Part shown: positions 1 to 11,100 of the stretch, piece by piece
Position numbering within the stretch: position 1 is the first letter of the stretch
Layout of the letters: the number at the start of each line of letters is the position of its first letter
Assembly (NCBI RefSeq): GCF_031755915.1
Contig: NC_083383.1
Span: 15,606,001-15,670,000, forward strand
Length of the DNA stretch: 64,000 nucleotides
Direction: 5' to 3'
DNA from: Ziziphus jujuba
Lineage: Eukaryota > Streptophyta > Magnoliopsida > Rosales > Rhamnaceae
Program-made: the position numbers and the translations under genes
Notes under the pieces: generated by a model
Databases searched by the model: none
The model's input: only the letters and a program-made list of their open reading frames with translations
What the model was told of the DNA's origin: nothing

Positions 1-690
1 TCCAAAGTGATTTCAAAACCCAAAGTCAACAGCTTTGCAAATGTATCGGTTGTTAAAAAAGTGACTATATTTATATTTGGAACCATCATCATTCCATCTA
101 CATGATGTGGGATTGTTTACTTATCTTTTTTCCTTTTAGGGTCGCATCCGTTAAAGCTCATAAATCTTACAATCTACCCCCTTTGGAGATTGTTCACTAG
201 TCTTACCCTTATCAGGGCTCAAAGATCTTATACTACAACCCTTTTACAGCTCAGTGTCGTCACTATCATACTTTCGGCTAAGTGCAAGTTTTGATACCAT
301 CTGTAATGCCTTACAACTCTTTTGCGTAATTGATATTGTCCCCAATTTACCAATGAACTCTAAACGGTATGAGATTTTATTCAAACTTCTAGGAGGTCAC
401 CCATTCTAAGATTGCACTCACTAGAGCATGCTTAATCTTAGTGTTCTTTCGAACCCTTAAACCAATTGCTTTGAAAATATCTTGATTGTTAAAAGGATCA
501 TTATTTTTACATTTGAATCATTGTCATTCCATATCCAAGTAATGTGGGATTATTCATTGATCTTGTCTCTTTTTACCTCATATCTTTTTGGGCTTTTTAT
601 CTTATAATCTGCCATTTTGGAGATTGTTTTCTAATTTTCCGTCTTATTTGGGCTCACGCCTCTTGTTTGGGCTCACAAGTCTTAGACATA
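1..690 (-). mobile_element. Cassandra-type TRIM retrotransposon, cut by the window edge
   Basis: Two related LTR copies lie about 64 bp apart: an incomplete one at about 1..237 and a fuller one at about 302..690. They share blocks such as catgatgtgggattgttt (109..126) against a near copy at 538..555, and tttggagattgtt in both. Read on the minus strand, the fuller LTR ends in CATTACA at 302 and is followed by TGGTATCA (near 293), the tRNA-Met primer-binding motif. There is no coding capacity. The LTR carries a 5S-rRNA-like domain, which is the hallmark of Cassandra. Outer ends and target duplication are not resolved because the left copy runs off the window. Confidence 0.8.
388..440 (-). promoter_or_regulatory. 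5S-rRNA-like internal Pol III promoter in the Cassandra LTR
   Basis: Read on the minus strand this stretch contains TTAAGCATGCT (like 5S box A) followed by AGAATGGGTGACCTCCT (like 5S box C). Spacing and order are as in plant 5S rRNA. The domain is diverged and is not a 5S gene: the 5' and 3' ends of 5S are missing. Cassandra LTRs are known to carry such a domain; whether this copy is transcribed cannot be seen. Confidence 0.8.
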
Positions 691-1439
691 ACTATTAAGC
701 TTATAGAAAGCTCAACATGCACTAAATAAAAAGTAGAGTGCTTATTATGGTGCGTTTAAAATTGAGAGTCTAAATTACAATATCTCGAAACTCAATGGTA
801 CTTAAATGCAATTGCCCCTTTAATTTATTTGCAATTAATTTTAAAAGAAGATTAGACATAATGGTAACATATAAAAGTTTTTCAAGATGGGCCCTTTTCT
901 TATTGAATTTAAGATATATGCATTAAGATAAAAATATCTCAAAAATCGAAACATTATCGTGCAAAATGGGAAGTCCATCATCTTGATCGTCTTTGTCTCT
1001 TTGTGCACCTAAACAAACAATTGGCTATATTCCCAAGCTTGACCTATTGGTAAAGATATTTGAGAATGCACTTCTAAATTTAGGATTTAAACCTTTGATT
1101 TGGATGAAACTCACCCTTTGATAATTATAATGAGTTTAATATTGATTAAAAAAAAAAAACCAATTGGCTAAGATAAAGAAAAACAACAAAAGAAAAGATT
1201 ACAAGGAAATGAAATGACAAAGTAAGGATATCAATGGGTAATGCATGGGTGGATTTACAGAAGAAATTGTTTTGTTTTATTTGAAGCCATTAATTTTCCC
1301 ATGTTATTACTACTTTAAAAAACTATGCACAAAAAAAAAAATAATAATAATAAAAAAAATATTGGCATATATGAGGAACCAATGCCTCCTAAATAACTGA
1401 AATAGTCAATATAATGGTACGATACCTTTATTTAGAATT
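691..1439. other. Intergenic, nothing recognised
   Basis: AT-rich sequence with several short poly-A runs (about 1149..1160, 1330..1340). No open frame with recognisable protein similarity and no repeat with a partner in the window. Confidence 0.5.
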
Positions 1440-2791
1440 GGGATATTGGCAGCCATGCACCTCAAACTTCGTCAAAATTGACACATTGCACCCTAAACAT
1501 TTTTTCTGGCAATCTATATCACAAACTTCCATTTACATGTCACACATGTGCTTATCAAACGAGATTAAATCGGATAATTTCACTGTTTTCAATTTAAAAA
1601 TTAGGGCTCCATTTGAGGATTTTGAGGAATTTTGAAGATTGGTGTTTGTGAAGATTGCGAGATAGAAAACAACGGTAGCAGGTAAAAACTTCCTGGCAAT
1701 CTCCCATATGAAGGCATCATGCTGCAAAAACCCTAGCTTTCTGAAAAGGCCTCCTTTATCATATTCACCTTTTCTCTCTCAATCCTCTAGCTACTTATAC
1801 TTTTGCCACCACCACTTCCTTTCCTCCGTAAATCCCTTTCTCTATCATTTCTCGAGGCGATTTAGCTCTAAATCTTTCCTCGATGCCACCAAGATTGCTA
1901 GCCAACCCACTCGAATTATCGAAGCTAGGCCGCCTGACATCATGACCCCCAATTCCAAACGAACCGACCTCATTATTGTTAAATATGGGACTTTGGCGCT
2001 TTAGGACAAAATGGTTGCCGGGGTTCCCATCATAATTCTTTGGGTTGATGATAATATTGTCTCTCAGTTCAAGACCATCGACAAATATTGTACTATTGCC
2101 CTTCAGGTACGATTTTGAGATTGCCTTCATGCCTTCTCTATGTTTTGATTGGAATTTAATAGAATATATAGAATAAATTGGTTCAAGTTTGGATTTTTGT
2201 TAAAATTTAAATTTTTTTGTTATTGGGATAAGAAAGTCCCCCTCTTTTACCAGTGTATGATTTAATGGTGGTGTATGTAAGTAGATGGTAAAAACTTCTT
2301 GTTTTTCTATTTTACATATTAGTATGAACTCATTCCTGATTGATTTATTTCATCTGTAGTAAAACACCGTTGGTCTTAAATTTTTCCAAATATTATATAC
2401 AAGAAAACGAGATCGTTTTTGTTGGAATTTCTCATATGAAGTCGCCAATCTTTTTTTGTGCGGTTTGTAAATTGGTTTCCTATGAAAATGAAAGATCAAC
2501 TATTTGTTTCTTCCTTTAAATAAAATATTTTTGCTATATAAATTTATGATTTATCCCAAAAAGAGAAGAAAAACAAAAATGTAAAATAATTTATTAAAAT
2601 TACTTAAAAGATATTTTGTGGTGGGCTGTTCTAAATTGAAAGCAGTGAAATTACTTTATTAAGCTTTATCACAAAAAAAACCAACGGTGTAAGTTAAATA
2701 GAAGTTTGGGGTTCAAATTGTCAGGAAGAAAAATTTAGGGTGTAATGTGTCAACCTCGATAAATTTTGGGGTGTATGGCTGCCAATATCCT
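1440..2791. mobile_element. Pack-MULE-like transposon (non-autonomous Mutator-like)
   Basis: The element has long terminal inverted repeats of roughly 160 bp. It begins gggatattggcagccat at 1440 and ends atggctgccaatatcc at 2775..2790. The flanks tttagaatt (1431..1439) and tttaaaatt (2792..2800) match at 8 of 9 bases, the 9-bp target duplication expected of Mutator-like elements. The same terminal family recurs at 17364..18524. The interior encodes no transposase but holds a host-gene-like exon at 1708..2106 plus a stretch of its intron. The right end abuts the gypsy fragment that starts at 2801. Confidence 0.8.
1708..2106 (+). pseudogene. Captured first exon resembling mitochondrial ribosomal protein L3
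   Basis: Translation starts MKASCCKNPSFLKRPP, continues with a Ser/Phe/Arg-rich presequence-like stretch, then IIEARPP, MTPNSKRTDLIIVK and, further on, LWVDDNIVSQFKTIDK. From memory of the family this matches the N-terminal part of the plant organellar (mitochondrial) ribosomal protein L3, in which this block precedes the first intron. The frame is broken by TAG at 2002..2004, where the family has a Trp codon, so one point mutation could explain it. The exon-like block ends CTTCAG|gtacga at 2106/2107, so it was copied from genomic DNA with intron sequence, not from mRNA. Only the N-terminal quarter or so of L3 is present, so it cannot make the protein. A related uL3 paralogue as donor is possible. 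Confidence 0.7.
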
Positions 2792-2828
2792 TTTAAAATT
2801 AGTTTAATCTTTTGTGTCCATAAATGCT

Positions 2829-3720
2829 TCAAACTCTCATTGTCTGTTCACATAATAAATTGCCTCCTGAGTAAGGACACCATTTTTGAACTGGAAGAAC
2901 TAAAGCCACTATTTTCGTATGATAAGTTGACAACAATAGGTGCTTTCCTTGAAGTGCATGACTATTAAAATCAATTGGTCTATCCTGCATGAAAACTACC
3001 TCAATATCTAAACATGAAGCATTGCATTCTATGATAAAACATTTTGAAAAGTTCGGTAAAGCAAGAATAGAGCACACATCATAACCTTTTTAAGTTCGTT
3101 AAATGCTGCGATAGCTTGATCATTCCACTTAAGCGAATCTTTTTTTGGCATCCTTATGAGAAGGGTGGCTATTTTACCATAATTCTAGATGAATTCACAG
3201 TAATACCTAGTTAAACCAATAAATCCTTATAGAGCCTTTGGAGTTTGAGGTTTAGGCCAATTGAGTATTGCTTCTATTTTTTAGGGATAAATAGCCACAC
3301 TTGCATTTGTGATTAGATGGCCTAGGTACTTAACTTCTTTTGATCAAACTAGCATTTTTCTACTTTTATAAGCAAATTTGAAATTTTAAAATTGAGAACA
3401 CCACATCCAAATGTTTCAAATGACCACTCCAAAATTTGCTATAAATTAAAATATTATCAAAGAAAACTAAGAGAAATTTTCTCAGATAATCTTTGACTAC
3501 CTCATTCATGAGTACGTAAAAGGTGGAAAGAGCAATGGTGAGGCCAATTGGCATTACTAGAAATTTTGTAATGGCCGTAATGAGTTCTAAAACCCGTCTT
3601 CGCTACATCAATTAGATTCGTACGAACTTGATGGTAGCTCAAGAGAAGATCCAACTTGGAAAACACTCGAGGTTCGTGTAACTCATCCAACAACTATTCA
3701 ATAATTGGAATTGGAAATTT
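2829..3720 (-). pseudogene. Gypsy reverse transcriptase and RNase H remnants
   Basis: Pieces in different frames give VFSKLDLLLSYHQVR and KTGFRTHYGHYK (3502..3693), then MPIGLTIALSTFYVLMN and FFDNILIYSK (3366..3554). The second motif stands where plant gypsy RT has the catalytic YxDD box, so FFDN lacks one Asp. RNase H follows at 2829..3077 with FIIECNASCLDIEVVFMQD, where the catalytic Asp of the usual ETDAS is replaced by Asn. Both catalytic sites are therefore damaged. Confidence 0.75.
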
Positions 3721-4015
3721 GTCTTTGATGGTAACTTTATTTAGGGCCTATAGTCAACATATCATCGAGATGAGCCATCATGTTTTTTCACCAAAAGCAT
3801 TAGAGATGAATAAAGGCTGTTACTGTGACAAATAATTCCAGCTGTAAGCATTCCCTCCACCATTTCTCTATTTCTTCCTTATGATGATGTGGGTAATTAT
3901 ATGGTTTAACAGAAATAGGTCAATGGCCAGATTGCAATGGAATATGATGGTCACAAAAGTGATGTGGAGGAAGCCTTTTTATTTTAGCCAGGGCCTCATC
4001 ATATTTTTGCAGTAG

Positions 4016-4549
4016 CTATTGGATTAATGGATGCACGCTAGATTGCTTAAGAAGTAGTTTATCTGCTGGGAACATTTGTAGCAGAGCTTCTTCGTTCTTA
4101 GATAGTCTTCTAAACTCGTGGCTAGTCACAACTGGATTTTCTGCACTTGATAAGCCTTGTAAGATAATCTCATTTCCACCCACAACAAACTTCATAGATA
4201 ACTTAGAAAAATCCCACTCAATCGGACCCAAAGTATTCAACCATTTAGTACCAAGAAAAACACCATATCCCTCCAGTGGTAACAAGTAAAAATCCACAAA
4301 GTTTAAATAGTTTTGTAAATTAAGTTGTGTATGAAAACATTTACTAGGGCTTGCTAATGTTTCTCTCGAAGCAACCATAACCTCCAGATGTTCATTGTTG
4401 ATTGAGTGAAGTCCTGCGTTCTCTGCTAATCGCTCACTCATAAAGTTGTGAATACTACCTAAGTCAATGAGCAAAATCACGGGCTCATGTGCAAGGTTGC
4501 CTAACAAACATATTGTATCAAGAGCACATACTCCAAAAAGTGAAAACAA
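4016..4549 (-). pseudogene. Gypsy retropepsin-like protease segment
   Basis: This is the longest surviving frame of the gypsy fragment (177 aa). It contains ILLIDLGSIHNFMSERLAE, the active-site region of plant gypsy proteases, with DLGS in place of the usual D(S/T)G. It also contains VDFYLLPLEGYGVFLGTKWL, typical of the region just after it. The frame runs towards the reverse transcriptase but is closed by stops. Substitution in the catalytic triplet and the broken surroundings argue that it is inactive. Confidence 0.75.
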
Positions 4550-5560
4550 AGATTATGACTTCTCTAATAATTTTTCTTCCATAATTCCATCATCTTTCAT
4601 TTGTACATCGGTCTTACTATTTGAATAGTAGCTTGAATCAAGAACAACTTTTTACAAACACATCCAGGACTGAATTTCTCATTACATTTGAAACACAACC
4701 CCTTCCATTTTCTCTCGTTTGGCTCCCTTGTGGTCATCTTCTTTATTAGCAATTATTAATGGTATTGTGAGGTAGCATTCTGACTCTAGAAGCAGATGGT
4801 GGAGTAGTCTTGCATTGGATAGCAAGTTCCTTAGCTTCGTACAATCGAGTTAACCTAATGGCTTATGATAGCCTCTTTGGTTTGTTAGCCTTAACATCTA
4901 AGCGAATGGAATCCTTCAGTCCCCTAACAAAATTACTTGCTTGCCTCTTTTGCTTTAATGGACTTGCCTTGGCCGGAAGCTTTTCAAAGTTGTGTTGGTA
5001 CTCTTGCACTGTTCCTGTTTGATACAGCCTAATGAGCTCTTCATAAAAGTCAAGAAATTAGTTGGGTCCATATCTCAAATTCCACCCTCAAAGTCACCCC
5101 ACGAAAGGATAATAGTCTCCTGTTGTAGCAACTGATATCATAAATGAACGTCCTCATCTAGATAAAAGGTAGCAAAAGTAACATGATCATTTTCTGGTAT
5201 CTAATGAAGTTGGAAATATTGCTATGCTTTGCTAATCTAGATGGAAGGATCTCCGTCGCTTTCAAAGCAAGGAAAATCAATTTACACATTCTTTGGCAGT
5301 AGGAACCAAATGTTTGGTTCTCACTGACATTCCGTCGAGCATGCGGGGCGCCGTTTAAAGCTTCAAAAGTCTCTGCCATTCCGTAGCTAGCAACAGAATT
5401 TATTCTACTCGAGTGGTGAGCTTGCCAATTGAATCTGTCAATTTTTGTAAGACTTCATCATGACTAGCAACCATTCCACTGTTTTCTCCAGGTGCTCATC
5501 CTTTGCTCCATTTCCAAACTCTGATCCCAGTGTGGTACCAAAGCACCAACGGAGAGATTC

Positions 5561-6119
5561 TTTCCTCTACCTATTTTGAGTGAAATAATAGGAAGAGGTG
5601 AATTATGATAGACAGAATCAAGTTCGTTTGAGGGAGCCTGAACCTCCTTTGCACACTTGCAATTGTGTTTGTTTAATTTTGGAGAGATAATTCTTTATAA
5701 CTTATGACTTAAATAAACTCATAATGGAGCGGTTACAACCATTTCCCCAAAATGAGGCACATATCCACTGAAATCTAACAACCTACTAACACCTGGACTT
5801 CATTTTAAAAAACAACAGTGGTCAAACCTAATAGATTAAAAAAAATAAAATAAAATTAAAACATGCCGTAAAAAATTATTTGACACTTAACAATATGGGC
5901 CAAGCGTCATGCAAATAAAAAAAAAAAAAAAAAAAGCCATGCATTTTTATTGCTCAATATAAATTGATGTGATAAAATGATGTATCATTATTTTATTAAT
6001 TTAGTTTAAATTTTATTTATCTCCCTAAATTGTTTACATATTTAATTTATTTTAAATTTTAAATTAATAAATTAACACTATTTCATTTTACCATTTCAAT
6101 TGACAAACAACTTGATATG
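5561..6119. other. Intergenic, probable gypsy leader remnant then AT-rich DNA
   Basis: Up to about 5810 the sequence may be leader of the gypsy fragment on its left (no LTR was found). After that there is AT-rich DNA with an 18-base poly-A run near 5919..5934. No gene is supported. Confidence 0.35.
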
Positions 6120-6507
6120 TAGTGTCTATTTGGTAGAGTTTTTTCTGGGATCAAAAGATCTATTTGAAGATCAAAATTTTTTTTGTCAAAAAATAAAAAT
6201 GTTTACCAAAAGTCAACAAGTATTGTTGACAAAAAACAAAAAAAGAAATTTTTTAAGCTGTTTTAGAAAAGTTTAAATTTTATGCTTTTTAAAATGTTTT
6301 TTTTTTCTCATATAGAAACTTAATCAGCATTTAATACAGCTATTTTAGTTTATATGAAAACTCATTGAGCATTTAATACAATTTTTTTATTTATAGACAA
6401 ACATATATTAACTTTTCCATAATAACTATTTTTCAAAAAGATCTATTATTCAAAATTCTAGATAAAAATTTTATTTTCATCAGTTATACTAAACGAACTC
6501 CTATAAT
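6120..6507. mobile_element. Possible MITE
   Basis: The stretch opens with agtgtctatttggtagag and closes with atactaaacgaactccta, whose reverse complement resembles the opening (imperfect terminal inverted repeat). Its interior has no coding potential and is rich in long A and T runs. Length and ends fit a hAT-like MITE, but no clean target duplication was identified. Confidence 0.3.
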
Positions 6508-7278
6508 ACTATTATATCATATATGCCATGACCATGTACACATATTACTAAATCACCAAATTAATTTGCAAATCTTAACATATAAGCATTGCCTTAGCAT
6601 TTATCAAACATTCACAAAGGGCAGGTAGATAATATGCATTTGTTATGGAAACATTAAAAAATCCCAACCAACTCAATTATTTGGTGCATGTATGATGTAT
6701 CTTCTATTTATGCTTTGTTACCTTTTTATTTATTTACTTTTTTAAAAATTTCCACATTTCTGCAAGACTTTTACAATTAAAAGCATCACGGAGAGTATTG
6801 GTTCTGTCTGTCTGCGTACTTTGCCCTCATCTTTCTTCTCCCATTCATATGCTGCCACGTCAACTTTCACTGTCATCTCCTTATTCTGGTTAAAAAAGCA
6901 GCACTATCTGTCTTCCCTCTTTAGAAAACGACAGGGAGGGGTATTTTCGTCAATCAGATTTATCATTTCAACCCTGTCAAATTTAATTGGTCCTAAATAC
7001 TCCCTGTCAATTTTTACTTGTAAATAAAAAAGTCTATATAACGTGGCAGTATTTAGCTGGACAGTATAGAAAAAACAATGTTTCGAGGTACAGATAATCT
7101 CAATCTCTTTTAAAAACCGTCACATCAGCTTTTAACAAAGTGGAAACACCTGTCGGACGAGCTTTTCAGAGGGGGACCCAGCAATGACCACTAGTCGCAC
7201 ATGCGCGTTGCGTATCAATAAGTGCAGTTGCTTATCAGAAAAGAGGCACTACCTATCCTCGTTGGTGCCGCCGATTAT
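6508..7278 (+). promoter_or_regulatory. Upstream region of the TOPLESS-related gene
   Basis: Non-coding sequence before the TATA box. It contains ACGT-core motifs such as gccacgtcaac (about 6853..6863) and aacgtggcag (about 7040..7049), and becomes less AT-rich towards the promoter. Assignment as promoter rests on position. Confidence 0.4.
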
Positions 7279-7286
7279 CTATATAA
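7279..7286 (+). promoter_or_regulatory. TATA box of the TOPLESS-related gene
   Basis: ctatataa lies about 30 bp before a pyrimidine/AG-rich leader. Transcription would start near 7305..7315. The predicted leader exon ends at tttgcag|gtaagc (7427/7428), with an intron of 672 bp before the coding exon. Confidence 0.6.
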
Positions 7287-7427
7287 GTCACCGCTGCTTC
7301 AGTGTGTGTTTTCACAGGCATTTTCTGGGAAGGAGAGCTTTCTTATAAGATAGAAGAGAGAGAATTTTACAGAGAGAGAAAGAGAAAGCTGAGTTTTTTG
7401 TTCTCTGTTCTTTCTCTGTTTTTGCAG

Positions 7428-8099
7428 GTAAGCTTCATGGTTGGCTTTTATTATTATTATATTTTTCTTTACCTTTATAATAGGTTAGCTTTTGTTTAAT
7501 TTCTTACATGCTTTTTCAACAACTTAGTCTTCTTGTATTTTTCTGGGTTTCAAACAACTTTACTTTTTTTCTTTTTTTTAAATAAATTTTTTCATGAATA
7601 ACCCTAATTTTTTTTTTTTTGGAGAAATTAGTTTTGTTCTTCATGAAGCTTCTGTTCTTTTGTATATGATTCTGGCTTGATCAGCCAATCGTACTCGTTT
7701 TTGATCCTTATGTGAGTTTTGTTTTTTTTTTTTTTTTTTTTTTTTTTTCTGTATTTTTTGGTGATATTTTTCTTTTTATTTTTATTTTTTTAAAGGAAAA
7801 TTTAATCGTTTAAAGCTTGATGCATCTCTGTTTTTTTTTTTTTGTGTTTCTGTCAGTTAATTTTATATGCATAGCCTGTTTGTTTAATAGAAAATTTCAG
7901 GGGAAAAAAAATTTCTGAGAAGAGAAACTGGTTTGGTTTTTAGCGCTTGTGTTGTTTCCTCAAATTTCTTTTGATTAATTTTCATTTATTGATGGATTTT
8001 TTATTTTTTTTTCTCTTTTTCCATTAAACAAACGGAGGACTTTGCAAAAAGAAGATTAATTTGTTTTCATTTTCTTCAATAATGGTTTTTGTTTTGCAG
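7428..8099 (+). other. 5'-leader intron of the TOPLESS-related gene
   Basis: Donor gtaagc at 7428, acceptor ttttgcag ending at 8099. The intron is T-rich, with a poly-T run of about 27 at 7722..7748. A leader intron ahead of the start codon is common in this family. Confidence 0.7.
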
Positions 8100-8128
8100 G
8101 CTGAGGGTGATAAGGACGAGCAATTGTG

Positions 8129-11100
8129 ATGACGTCATCACTGAGTAGAGATCTCATATTCTTGATCTTGCAGTTCCTTGATGAGGAAAAGCTCAAAGAC
8201 AGTCTTCACAAGTAAATGATTTTCCGGGTTCATTGTTCTTTAATCCTCTATTTTACATGTCATGCCGCTTACTTTCCAATTTTAATCATTTCCCTTTTAT
8301 TCATTCTCTAATGCAGACTTGAGCAAGAATCAGGATTGTTCTTCAACTGGAAGTATTTCGAAGAATTGGTGCTCGCCGGGAACTGGGATGAGGTCGAACG
8401 GTATCTTGCCGGTTTCACGAGAGTGGATGACAACCGGTATTCAATGAAGATCTTTTTCGAAATCCGGAAGCAAAAGTACCTAGAGGCTTTAGATAAGTGA
8501 GTATTTGATTCTTAATGATTTACCCGTCTTTTATAAACTGACTCACTCTTTTATTTTGTTTGTTTTGGTTCATTTTGTATTAATTTCAAAACTTTTGTTG
8601 TGTGTTTTGGATGAATTGTGACCGAACAGGCTTGATCGGGCTAAGGCCGTTGATATTCTTGTGAAAGATCTGAAAGTTTTTGCCTCTTTTAATGAAGACT
8701 TGTTCAAGGAAATTACTCAGCTCCTCACATTGGACAATTTTAGGTAGGTCTTCTCAACAAGTTATATGAGCATTATACTTTTAAACCGGTGATGTTTTTT
8801 GTTGTACTGAGGTGGAAGATTGAGAAAATCATTTGGATTATGCCAGAGAAAATGACCAACTCTCTGGTTATAGAGACACAAAGACAGCAAGAGCAATCAT
8901 GCTGGTTGAACTTAAGAAGCTTATCGAAGCAAACCCGCTTTTCCGCGAGAAATTGCAGCTCCCGAGCATAAAAACTTCAAGGTTAAGGATGCTGATTAAC
9001 CAGAGGTAAAAGTAGTCGTGTTTACCATAAAGGCCAAGTTGTAGATTTTGTTGTGATCCTCTTTCTTTATTTATAGGCCATGACAAAATACATTGATTTT
9101 GCTGGCAGCTTAAATTGGCAGCATTCCCTTTGTTCAAATCCTAGACCGAATCCTGATATAAGAACCCTCTTTCTTGATCACAATTGTAGAAACCCCAATG
9201 AATCATTTGCGCAACTAAATGCGAGCAGTCAGATGATGAGTTCTGTACCGAAAGCTGATGGTTTTCTTCCAATCGGTGCAAATGTGGTACCTGACCAAAT
9301 TTACTTAGTTTCTGATTTTGCTTTAGAGTTTTCGAAAATGGATTTAAACCTTCTTATTTATTTATTTATTTTTTATTATTTCCTACCAGCCTTTCCAACC
9401 ATCACCGTCAGTTCAAGCAACGCCGTTATCCACTTGGATTTCAATCCCCCCAACAGTAAATCATCCAGCAGTTTCTGGAGGAGTTTCTGGTTTTGCTCTG
9501 CCACATCCAGGTAGTGATATATATCTTATTCATTACATATCGAGCGTTGTGGAGAGGTAGTGATATATTATGCTAGATATCGTCTTTTTTGTCATTCCTT
9601 AAGAGGAAAAAGTTGTTGCCTGTGTAGCTGCAATCTCAAAGGGTCCTTCAGATTCTGATGATGCATTTAAGAAAACAAGATTCTCTGGGGTTTCAGACAG
9701 GGTAAACTCTTTTAACCATATGAGTAAGAATCTGAATTTCCGCACAAAGTTCTATGTGGTATTTATATATATATATTTTTGGTTGTAGATTATGTTGCCA
9801 GGAAGTAATCCAGGTCATAATCCAGGTCAAAGTCAGAACATAACCTCTAATCAAGTCGATGATTTCCCTAAGACTTTTGCGCGGACATTAGAGCAGGGCT
9901 CACTTCCCACAAGCATGGACTTTCATCCTGTTCACCAGACACTACTTCTAGGTTGTTATTGTGAGCTTGTTCTTATATACTTGAACAATTTCTATCTTGG
10001 ACACTGTTTAATTTGTTTGAGCCCTAAGTTGAATTCAATTTCCTATGCCAGTTGGAACAAATGTGGGAGACGTAAGTCTTTGGGAAGTTAGTGCTAAGGA
10101 GAAGTTGGTATCGAGGAATTTTCAGGTTTGGGATATTGGAGCTAGCTCAATGGCATTAAAGGTATGTTTTCTTCTTCATTCTCTGATCACATTTTGTGTT
10201 ATTGGAGTCATAAGCATTATTAATCAATGTGTTTAATAGGCAACTCTAATCAAGGATCCAAGTGTCTCGGTTAAACGCATATTATGGAGCCCCGATGGTT
10301 CCTCATTTGGTGAGTTTGAAGATATGTATGGCAGATATGTGTTGGAAAAAAAAAAATCAATGATATCATTTTCTGCTACTGATTGTATGTGTTCTTGTTT
10401 CATTCAACAGGAGTTGCATATTCTAAACACATGATACAGTTACACGCTTACTATGGTGGTAGTGACATCCGGCAGCATTTGGAGGTAGCACTGCTCTCTT
10501 CTCCCATGAAACATTTTTGGCTTTTACTTTTTCATTCTAAAGTTTTTTTTTTTTTTTTTGTTTCTATTTATTTTCTTTCTTTCAACTCCTAGATTGATGC
10601 TCATGTGGGCAGCGTAAACGATATTGCATTCTCAACCCCTGCTAAACAACTATGTGTTATAACTTGTGGTGATGACAAGACTGTCAAGGTTGGTACTAAT
10701 TAATTACTAGCAACTTGGTTACTCATACTAAAATTGTTATTTATGTATAGATACTTTGCACTTTTAGGTATGGGACGTAGCTACAGGTAAAAGGCTGTTT
10801 ACCTTTGAAGGTCACGATGCTCCTGTTCATTCTATATGTCCTCATAGCAAGGAAAACTTCCATGTAAGGACTTCACTTATTGATTAATTTCATTGAGTTA
10901 TTCTTGTCTGCTCACTCTACGGCTGATGTACTCTCAGTTTGTTTGAGCTCTCCCCATGGTTTTATTCCTCAGTTTATCTTTTCAACATCCGTGGATGGGA
11001 AAATAAAAGCATGGTTATATGACCATATGGGATCTAGGGTTGATTATGATGCTCCTGGACGCTCGTGCACAACGATGCTTTACAGTGCAGATGGGACAAG

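Larger units (their letters stand above)
2801..5560 (-). mobile_element. Decayed Ty3/gypsy retrotransposon internal region
   Basis: Read from right to left the domain order is gag (about 5550..4740), a CCHC-like zinc knuckle (about 4700..4640), protease (4549..4016), reverse transcriptase (about 3720..3120) and RNase H (about 3077..2820). This is the gypsy order. The frame is interrupted by many stops and shifts. Integrase and both LTRs are missing, and the left end is cut at the MULE boundary near 2800. The right boundary is uncertain and may reach about 5810. Confidence 0.8.

Noticed and set aside
388..440. Genuine 5S rRNA gene
   Set aside because: Only the internal promoter part is similar, with many changes, and it lies in a TRIM LTR.
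1795..2130. 111-aa minus-strand frame
   Set aside because: Antisense of the captured L3-like exon; the + strand gives the recognisable protein and the splice donor.
7302..7499. Upstream open frame in the TOPLESS-related leader
   Set aside because: It does not begin with ATG (GTG at 7302) and runs across the leader intron donor.
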